Positions 15,458-21,855 of a stretch of DNA of 21,855 bases are shown piece by piece. Source of the stretch: Firm-04 sp045642925 (GTDB lineage: Bacteria; Bacillota; Clostridia; Oscillospirales; Ruminococcaceae); contig JAZUJW010000029.1 in the NCBI GenBank assembly GCA_045642925.1, positions 1-21,855 on the forward strand, in the 5' to 3' direction. The first letter of the stretch is position 1; each line of letters starts with the position of its first letter. The position numbers were made by a program, and so were the translations under genes. The notes under the pieces are model-generated. The model searched no databases. It was not told the DNA's origin and saw only the letters and a list, made by a program, of their open reading frames with translations.

Positions 15458-15534
15458 GTCAAATCCTGCACTGTGTGTAGATTTTGGCGCAATGTGAAAA
15501 TACTATGAAAGTTCTGATAAAATCATCCGTTTTA

Positions 15535-15563
15535 TTGACACTTTTTTGAAAATGTGGTATGAT
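15535..15563 (+). promoter_or_regulatory. Promoter of the large dockerin protease gene
   Basis: Consensus TTGACA (15535-15540) and TATGAT (15558-15563) are separated by 17 bases. Transcription should start near 15570, leaving a leader of about 33 nt with AGGAGG at 15590-15595, seven bases before the ATG. Confidence 0.75.
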
Positions 15564-15602
15564 AATCACATGAATTTCTCATGAGATGCAGGAGGAAATT
15601 GG

Positions 15603-18600
15603 ATGAATCAAACGATACAGCGGTTACTGGGGGCATTGCTTGCCACCGCACTGACCGCACAGCAAACGGGAGCATTCCCTGTTATGACAGCAGATGCACA
15701 GAGTGATTCTGTGTGCAGTCTGACAGAATTTGCAGCAGGCATTCATGCCCTGACTTCGACGGATGTTTGCGACGATTATTATGATACATTGGTATATGAC
15801 AAAGCCGAACAAACGCTGTACCGCGATGCGAAAGCGGTCGGCAAAACCGCAGGCGACATTGCCGTGCAGAATGGCGTGCTGAAAGTGCGTTCGGTATCCC
15901 CTCATGGCAGCAATAATACGGAAGCATGGGAGAATCTGACGGAAAATGCTGCGGAATACGGCTATATCTGCGAGGAAACAGCGGACGAGATCCGCATTTC
16001 AAATGACTTTCAGACTGCGCGTCTGATTGTCAAGGCAGCGGGCAGCATTCCGACATTCGGCGCAGAGAAAACAGTGGAGGGCTATCGTAATCTCCATATT
16101 CTGCAATATGCCGCCCCGAAAGATGCCTATGCCGCATATCAGGCATATCAGGATATGGACGGCGTAGATTTTGTGCAGCCGTCCCGCCGCATTCAGATGG
16201 ATGATACCGTGGAAGCGGCACAGACGGATGCAGCCGTTGCGAATATTGCTGACCATACCTATATGACATGGGGCGCGGAGCAGATCGGCGTAGAAGAATT
16301 CACCGAGCAATGGCTTGATATGGAAAACCTGCCTGAAATCATTGTCGGCGTGGTCGATACCGGAATTAACCGTGCGCACAGTGCTTTGGCGGGACGTATT
16401 CTGGAAGATGAGGTCAATTATTCTGATTCCGGTGATGACAGTGCGAATGATGACTATGGACACGGCACGCACTGTACCGGTACGATTTGCGAATTGACAC
16501 CTGACAACGTCAAAATTCTGCCGATCAAGGTATTCGACAAAAACGGAAGCGGTACAGATGAAGAAATTTATCTGGGACTGATGTATGCAATTGAGCATCA
16601 TGCCGATGTCATTAATATGAGTTTCGGCGGACTGGGTGTCAGCCCGCTGGAAATCGAAGCGATGCGGATCGCCGATGAAAACGGTCTGACGGCAGTTGCA
16701 GCCGCAGGCAACAGCGGCGATGATGCGGCATACTATTATCCGGGCGGCATCGAAAGCTGCATCACGGTTGCAGCCGTAGACGAAGAATTGGAACGGGCAA
16801 GCTTTTCGAATACCGGTACGATGCTGGATGTGGCAGCGCCGGGTGTGGGCGTGGTCAGTTTGGTACTGGGAGAGGATGGGACGCAGCAGTCCATGAACGG
16901 CACCAGCATGGCAACACCGCACGTTACAGCTTGCTGTGCGCTGCTGAAAAGCGTGCATCCTGAACTGACGCCGGCAGAAGTGCAGAATTTGATTCAGGCG
17001 AATGCGAAGGACATCGGCACAGAGGGCTTTGACGGCAAATATGGCTGGGGCATGGTCAATCTGCATGATTTTTCGTGGTGTGACGGCATCTGTCATGCGC
17101 CGACTTTCTCCCAGAAAGCAGGAAAATACGGCAACCCGATCACCGTTGAGCTGAAATGTCTGACGGAAGGTGCGCAGATTATTTATACCACGGACGGCAC
17201 AGTGCCGACTGCGGAAAACGGTCTGCTGTATCAGGAACCGCTGGAAATTACCGAAAGTACGCTTATGCGTGCGATTGCGGTCAAGGATGGCTGTGAGGAA
17301 AGTGTTGTGGCGGAAAGCGCCTATCAGCTTTACGGTCAGGATGTTCCGGAGCCGTGGGTATTCCATGAAGGTGTACTGGAAGCTTATCGCGGACTGCTTG
17401 CGAAGCCTGTGATTCCGGAGACGCTCAATGGAGAGAGCGTTCGCATCATCGGCGAAAAGGCATTTGCAGGGAATCGGTATGTGACGGAATTGGTTTTCCC
17501 GGATACTGTTACCGCTTTTGAAAACAGTGCATTTGAAAACTGCGCTTCCCTGACGACTGTGAAATGCGAAGGCGTATGGCGCATGGAAGAACGGGTATTT
17601 GCCGAATGTACTGCACTCAAGGATTTGGTGACCGGCGAACGGCTGGAAACTGTGGGTGCAGGGAGTTTTCAGAATTGTGCAGCACTTCAGAGCATCAAAC
17701 TGCCGATGATTACCCAAGTGCCTGACCATTGCTTTGAAGGCTGTACCGCACTGAAAACCGCAGAATTTTCAAGAGCAAAAGCGGTTGGTGAGGCAGGATT
17801 TCGAAATTGCGGGAATTTGCAGCAGATTTCAGGTTTAGGGCTGGGTTCTGTTGGCGCATATGCCTTTGCGGGCTGTACGCTGTTGGAAATGAATGTGTCC
17901 TTGTCCGCCAGTGATTCCATTGGAGAAGGGGCATTTCAAAATGCAGCATCTATAAAATATGTTACGCTTGGCAGAGATGTCGATACGATTCCGCGGAATT
18001 GCTTTGCAGGATGCAGCGGAATCAAATATATTTCTGCATTCTGTTTGAAGAATGTAGAGGAAAATGGACTTGCATTGCAAAAAACCGCTTTCGATATGGA
18101 AATGGATATGTCCTTTGCTGAAATCACGCAGGTCGGAGAATGTGCATTTTATGGCTTCCCGATTGGTGACGGCTTTCAGGAAGTATCCTTTGGCGCATTG
18201 ACAGAAATCGGAGATGCGGCATTTGCAGGCGTGCGGGGCGGTGTGCTTTCTTTCCCGAATGTTGTCAGCATCGGGGAAGCGGCATTTGCGGATGCAGCCG
18301 TTTACCGTGTTGACTTGCCGCAGGTGACGGTTTTGCCGAGTCAATCAGTAACAGGCTGCAAGTGCGTCTGTCTTTCAGAATCCTGTACGGAAATGGCAGA
18401 AGATGCGGTTGGGGAAAATACAGTGCTTTCTGTCACGGAAGGACATCCGTTTACTGCATTGACAGCCGAAGGCAGCAAAGTGACGGCGCTGCCGTATTGG
18501 ATGCGTGCAACAGCCGGAAAAACGACGGTGGCACAGAATGGCTATACCGTTTTTTCAGTTCTGTGCGGCGGCATGGATGCTTCCTATCAATGGTATTCCG

Positions 18601-21600
18601 TGGAAAATGAGTCGGATTTGAAGCCGTTGGAACAAGCAACGTCCTTTTGTTATATGCCGCCGACGAATGTGGCAGGAACATTCCGCTATGCCTGTGTCGC
18701 ATCAGTCGGCACACAGCAAACTGAGCCGCAATTTTACACATTGACCGTTACCGAAGCAGAACCGCAGATGATTTACGAAGATACGCCTGTTCTTTTTGAT
18801 GATACACAGTGGCACACCTATGTGTTTTATGCAGAAGCTTATTGCCAATATACGATTTCGGCAGGCAATTCTCACGTTTTGGGCTATATAACGGATGCGG
18901 AGAATCATATTGTGTATCCGTTGTTTCCGTCATTCCAGCATACGATACTGCATCCGGAGGAGGCACAAGAATATCATCTGCACTTCAGACAACTCAGTGA
19001 AGAACCCAATGCATTTTTCCTGACAAGGAATCGTGAGCAGACCCCTTTGCAGTTATGTACTGCTGAGATGGAAACAATTGTCTATGTGCCATTCGGTACG
19101 GAATATGTGCCGAAAGTGACTGTGACCGCGCCTGACGGTACAGTGCTGACCGAGAATGAAGACTACGTTGTACAAGTGTCAAAACAGCATGAAAAAGGCA
19201 CGGTATCTCTTTTCGGATGCGGAGAATACAATGGTATTCTGAAAAAGGATGTCACCATCTATGAAACTGTGCAGGAAGATGTTCCGGCGCCGATTTCGGT
19301 GAAGGATGCAAAAGATGCGCAGACCTATGTCTTTATTCCGCCTGAAACTGCAAAATACTACTTCTATTCCACCTATCAGCCAAGCTACCGCACAGAATAT
19401 GAGATCTATCACAAAAGCGGAAAACTGGGCGTCCATCGTTATTATGATATCAAAACCAGCGTAAAGGTGTATGATGCCAGCGAAACGCAGTTGATCTCCA
19501 ATTCGTTCAGTTCCTATACAGGCAACTGCTTCAGTACCTCCCTGACGCTGAATGCAGGACAGAAATATTATTTTGTCTGCAAAGCGGGCGCAGGTGCAGA
19601 CTACAATCTGATGATCTCAAGAACCTTCCACAGCATGAAAACGGCGCAGATCAGCGGTTCGTTCTTTGGCAAATACAATGGCAGAACGCCGTATGAACCT
19701 GAACTGGAAGTCATGGTGAACGGCGAATTGCTGACCGAGAACGAAGATTATGTTGTGCTGTTTGACAACAATGATGTGCCGGGAGATGCTTCGGCATCGG
19801 TTGTCGGCATCGGCAAATATGTCGGTACGAATTCGCTGACATTCAACATTGCATATACCGGTGTCAATGCGACCGATGAATCGATCGCTCTGCTGGAAAC
19901 ACAAAGCCTGAACTTTAAGGAAAATCGCATCATTACGCGCATATTTGAGGCGGACAGCGGTGTAGAGGGACAGTCAAAAGCAACCTATTTCCTGCAAGCA
20001 GATAAGAAAGACAAGCTGCGGTGCAGTATTTATCTGTATGATGCGGAACGGAAACGCTATACATTCGTGATGACGACGGATTGTCCCGAAGCTGTTTCTC
20101 TGAAAAACGGCACATATTGTCTGGTCTTTTTCAGTGCCTTTACTGCGCCGGATAAGAGCATCAATGTGACTGTTACCCGCCCGTACAATCTCGAAGAAGC
20201 AGAAGTCACCGTGAAAGATACGCCATATACAGGTGATGATATTTTCCCTGAAATGGAAGTGCGTGTGCATGGTGACCTGCTGATTCAAGGCGAAGATTAT
20301 GAGGTCGTGTATCCTGAAAATCATGCGATGTTCGGTGAACAGGAATTCCTGATCACGCCTGCATCTGATGAAAAAGCATACGGCAGACAGGTGGTGCATT
20401 ATCAGGTCTATGTCGATTTGCCGCAGGATGCGCCGCTGCTGACTGTCGGGACACATGAAGCGGCAGTGACATTGGAAAATCGTCTGGCGGTGTATCGTTT
20501 TACATCAGCCGAAACCAAACATTATCTGCTGACGACGGAAGACGTCATGAATACGGTTTTCCGTGTCTTTGATGCCGATGGGGAAATGCTGGAACAGGTA
20601 TATGGTACAGGCGCATTGACGCTGACCTTTGAAGCGGAAGCGGACAAGATGTATTTTATCATGGTCAAATTCAATGGCTCAAACCGTGAAGGTACACTGC
20701 ATTTTGCATTGGAGAGCGAATACCATTTGCTTTCGGATTGCGAGATCATCAATCATCCTGTTATTTATGCGAAGGGCGAAAACCCGCCTGACATTCAGTT
20801 TAAGGACGGTGATACGCTTTTGCAGGAAGGTGTCGATTATATGCTCCGCTATTTCTATAACGACACGCAGATCGGTACGGCAACGGCAAACTTTGTCGGT
20901 CTGGGCAAATATGACGGAATGTGCGATGTGGATTATGATGTCGTTGCGGAAGATCTGTTCGCATTGGAGAAGTATCAGGCATTCCCGATCCAGTTGGAAC
21001 ATGATTACAGTGCTTCGGAAAAAACCAAGTGTCCGTATTTGATCTATGCATTTTCTTCAGGACTTACAACGGATATTCACATGACGGTATTTGATATCTA
21101 CTGTCGTCTGACTGTGCAGATCTATGACGGAGAAGGACATTTCCGCAGCAGCACTGTGCATTCCAAGAGCGATGACGTGTATTTCCCGATGGAAGCAGGC
21201 GAAACGGTTTATCTGCTGTTCTCTGCTGTCAATATCAACAGTTGGAATCAGTCGTTCAAGATGAATCTGGAGGACAACAGCGGCAGAGAATTCACGCTGT
21301 ATAAGGATACTGACAAGGGCGTGACCTACCGCATCTGTCCTGCACTGCAATATGCGGAAGTGTTTGCGCTGGATACGAAAGACCGTTCGTTCTCGCAGCT
21401 TTCCGAAACGGTGCAGGATTGTCAGGTCAGCTTCCTGCCGGAATACGCATTTGCATATTTGCCGCAGAATTATCTGGTGTACGGCTACGCAGGCTGTCCC
21501 GCGGCAGAGTACGCTGCAAAGAACGGATTTGTGTACTATTATGACAGAGAAGCAGATGCTTCGGAAACCATCCCATATGATCTGAACGGTACAGGCACGG

Positions 21601-21752
21601 TAGATATGGGCGATGCCTATTTCCTGTACACGCTGCTGACGGAAGGCATTGATGTCACGCTGACGGATGCAGAATGGTCATATGTCGATGTGGACAAAGA
21701 CGGCACATTGACGCTCGCAGACTGGTGGGCATACCTCACTTTGCTTGCATAA
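15603..21752 (+). CDS. Secreted subtilisin-like (S8) protease with LRR_5, repeat domains and dockerin
   Basis: This is a 2049-residue extracellular protein. In order it contains: a signal peptide (about 1-32); a prodomain-like region (about 35-215); a subtilase domain (about 245-490) with Asp252 (VVDTGIN), His287 (GHGTHCTGT), oxyanion Asn370 (AAGNSG) and Ser435 (NGTSMATPH); a chitobiase C-terminal-like domain (about 498-576); LRR_5 repeats (about 590-950); and an Ig-like domain (about 965-1050). After that comes an alternation of pre-peptidase-like beta domains and small Ig-like domains, with 'LLTENEDYVV' type motifs near 1172, 1360, 1533 and 1720. A dockerin closes the protein (about 1992-2049). 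The protease triad is intact. The dockerin suggests display on a scaffoldin. Its first calcium loop is imperfect (Thr1997 where Asp is usual). Monocistronic, with its own promoter and terminator. Domain borders are approximate. Confidence 0.92.
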   Translation: MNQTIQRLLGALLATALTAQQTGAFPVMTADAQSDSVCSLTEFAAGIHALTSTDVCDDYYDTLVYDKAEQTLYRDAKAVGKTAGDIAVQNGVLKVRSVSPHGSNNTEAWENLTENAAEYGYICEETADEIRISNDFQTARLIVKAAGSIPTFGAEKTVEGYRNLHILQYAAPKDAYAAYQAYQDMDGVDFVQPSRRIQMDDTVEAAQTDAAVANIADHTYMTWGAEQIGVEEFTEQWLDMENLPEIIVGVVDTGINRAHSALAGRILEDEVNYSDSGDDSANDDYGHGTHCTGTICELTPDNVKILPIKVFDKNGSGTDEEIYLGLMYAIEHHADVINMSFGGLGVSPLEIEAMRIADENGLTAVAAAGNSGDDAAYYYPGGIESCITVAAVDEELERASFSNTGTMLDVAAPGVGVVSLVLGEDGTQQSMNGTSMATPHVTACCALLKSVHPELTPAEVQNLIQANAKDIGTEGFDGKYGWGMVNLHDFSWCDGICHAPTFSQKAGKYGNPITVELKCLTEGAQIIYTTDGTVPTAENGLLYQEPLEITESTLMRAIAVKDGCEESVVAESAYQLYGQDVPEPWVFHEGVLEAYRGLLAKPVIPETLNGESVRIIGEKAFAGNRYVTELVFPDTVTAFENSAFENCASLTTVKCEGVWRMEERVFAECTALKDLVTGERLETVGAGSFQNCAALQSIKLPMITQVPDHCFEGCTALKTAEFSRAKAVGEAGFRNCGNLQQISGLGLGSVGAYAFAGCTLLEMNVSLSASDSIGEGAFQNAASIKYVTLGRDVDTIPRNCFAGCSGIKYISAFCLKNVEENGLALQKTAFDMEMDMSFAEITQVGECAFYGFPIGDGFQEVSFGALTEIGDAAFAGVRGGVLSFPNVVSIGEAAFADAAVYRVDLPQVTVLPSQSVTGCKCVCLSESCTEMAEDAVGENTVLSVTEGHPFTALTAEGSKVTALPYWMRATAGKTTVAQNGYTVFSVLCGGMDASYQWYSVENESDLKPLEQATSFCYMPPTNVAGTFRYACVASVGTQQTEPQFYTLTVTEAEPQMIYEDTPVLFDDTQWHTYVFYAEAYCQYTISAGNSHVLGYITDAENHIVYPLFPSFQHTILHPEEAQEYHLHFRQLSEEPNAFFLTRNREQTPLQLCTAEMETIVYVPFGTEYVPKVTVTAPDGTVLTENEDYVVQVSKQHEKGTVSLFGCGEYNGILKKDVTIYETVQEDVPAPISVKDAKDAQTYVFIPPETAKYYFYSTYQPSYRTEYEIYHKSGKLGVHRYYDIKTSVKVYDASETQLISNSFSSYTGNCFSTSLTLNAGQKYYFVCKAGAGADYNLMISRTFHSMKTAQISGSFFGKYNGRTPYEPELEVMVNGELLTENEDYVVLFDNNDVPGDASASVVGIGKYVGTNSLTFNIAYTGVNATDESIALLETQSLNFKENRIITRIFEADSGVEGQSKATYFLQADKKDKLRCSIYLYDAERKRYTFVMTTDCPEAVSLKNGTYCLVFFSAFTAPDKSINVTVTRPYNLEEAEVTVKDTPYTGDDIFPEMEVRVHGDLLIQGEDYEVVYPENHAMFGEQEFLITPASDEKAYGRQVVHYQVYVDLPQDAPLLTVGTHEAAVTLENRLAVYRFTSAETKHYLLTTEDVMNTVFRVFDADGEMLEQVYGTGALTLTFEAEADKMYFIMVKFNGSNREGTLHFALESEYHLLSDCEIINHPVIYAKGENPPDIQFKDGDTLLQEGVDYMLRYFYNDTQIGTATANFVGLGKYDGMCDVDYDVVAEDLFALEKYQAFPIQLEHDYSASEKTKCPYLIYAFSSGLTTDIHMTVFDIYCRLTVQIYDGEGHFRSSTVHSKSDDVYFPMEAGETVYLLFSAVNINSWNQSFKMNLEDNSGREFTLYKDTDKGVTYRICPALQYAEVFALDTKDRSFSQLSETVQDCQVSFLPEYAFAYLPQNYLVYGYAGCPAAEYAAKNGFVYYYDREADASETIPYDLNGTGTVDMGDAYFLYTLLTEGIDVTLTDAEWSYVDVDKDGTLTLADWWAYLTLLA

Positions 21753-21758
21753 ATATAG

Positions 21759-21789
21759 TGTCCCGTGTCAGCAATGGCGCGGGACATTT
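21759..21789 (+). terminator. Terminator of the large protease gene
   Basis: TGTCCCGTG (21759-21767) pairs with CGCGGGACA (21778-21786), nine pairs including one G-T, with a 10-nt loop. It is followed by only a short TTTC tail. It starts seven bases after the stop codon. Confidence 0.7.
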
Positions 21790-21792
21790 CAT

Positions 21793-21841
21793 GGGTAACA
21801 CCGCACAAAGCACGCCTTACGGCTTGGTGGTATTGCCTTAA
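21793..21841. repeat. 49-bp remnant of the MITE-like repeat (copy 3)
   Basis: The first 37 or so bases (from GGTAACACCGCACAAAGCAC to GGCTTGGTGG) match the left end of copy 2 with about five changes. They are joined directly to TATTGCCTTAA, which matches the right terminus. The whole interior, including the small hairpin, is missing. TTCAT occurs on both sides (21788-21792 and 21842-21846) and may be a target duplication or chance. The two ends can still pair (GGTAACACC with GGTGGTATTGCC). Confidence 0.65.
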
Positions 21842-21855
21842 TTCATTTTGAATTT

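Noticed and set aside
15999..17729. Minus-strand open frame of 576 codons opposite the protease domain
   Set aside because: Its translation is rich in Arg, His, Cys and Ile, typical of a shadow frame. The plus strand encodes an intact subtilase there.
1..21855. CRISPR arrays, tRNA or rRNA genes, prophage or conjugation genes, known riboswitches
   Set aside because: No regularly spaced repeats, cloverleaf-like sequences or matching protein families were seen on either strand.

Overview
The window looks like a chromosomal piece of a Gram-positive gut bacterium of the Ruminococcus type (Oscillospiraceae). This is an inference from three things: two secreted proteins ending in type I dockerin modules, which are typical of cellulosome-forming ruminococci; a Firmicutes-order fatty acid synthesis (fab/acc) operon using the FMN enoyl reductase FabK; and strong AGGAGG-type ribosome binding sites with sigma-A-like promoters at 17-18 bp spacing. 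No rRNA, tRNA, CRISPR array, transposase or phage gene was seen.

Left edge (1-2585): two direct copies of a small non-coding repeat with terminal inverted repeats (MITE-like) flank an AT-rich promoter region. The second copy lies between the promoter and the ribosome binding site of a secreted protein with a signal peptide, LRR_5 (BspA-like) repeats, a transglutaminase-like domain with an intact Cys-His-Asp triad, and a C-terminal dockerin. A strong terminator follows.

Core (2586-10060): a tight nine-gene operon, fabH-acpP-fabK-fabD-fabG-fabF-fabZ-accD-accA, encodes type II fatty acid synthesis and the carboxyltransferase half of acetyl-CoA carboxylase. Five of the eight junctions overlap. 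The usual accB and accC are missing from their expected places between fabF/fabZ and fabZ/accD. A good promoter precedes fabH. A perfect 21-bp palindrome sits on the predicted transcription start, a related dyad lies 79 bp downstream, and a third lies inside fabH. A long leader hairpin lies between the first two. No regulator gene is present.

Minus-strand block (10077-15394): a sugar isomerase-like gene (FucI/AraA family) lies directly downstream of a membrane-anchored clostripain-type (C11) cysteine peptidase, probably in one transcript. Upstream of them, with its own promoter, is a MATE-family efflux transporter.

Right edge (15535-21855): divergent from the MATE gene is a 2049-residue secreted subtilisin-like protease with a chitobiase-like domain, LRR_5 repeats, an Ig-like domain, alternating pre-peptidase-like and small Ig-like repeats, and a dockerin. 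It has its own promoter and terminator and is followed by a 49-bp remnant of the same repeat family found at the left edge.

Taken together, a housekeeping lipid operon is flanked by extracellular, partly dockerin-bearing proteins (protease, transglutaminase-like, C11 peptidase). The most interesting signals are the repeat family embedded in a 5' leader, the unassigned fab operator, the missing accB/accC, and the two LRR_5-dockerin proteins. I did not find a clearly new defence or mobile system.
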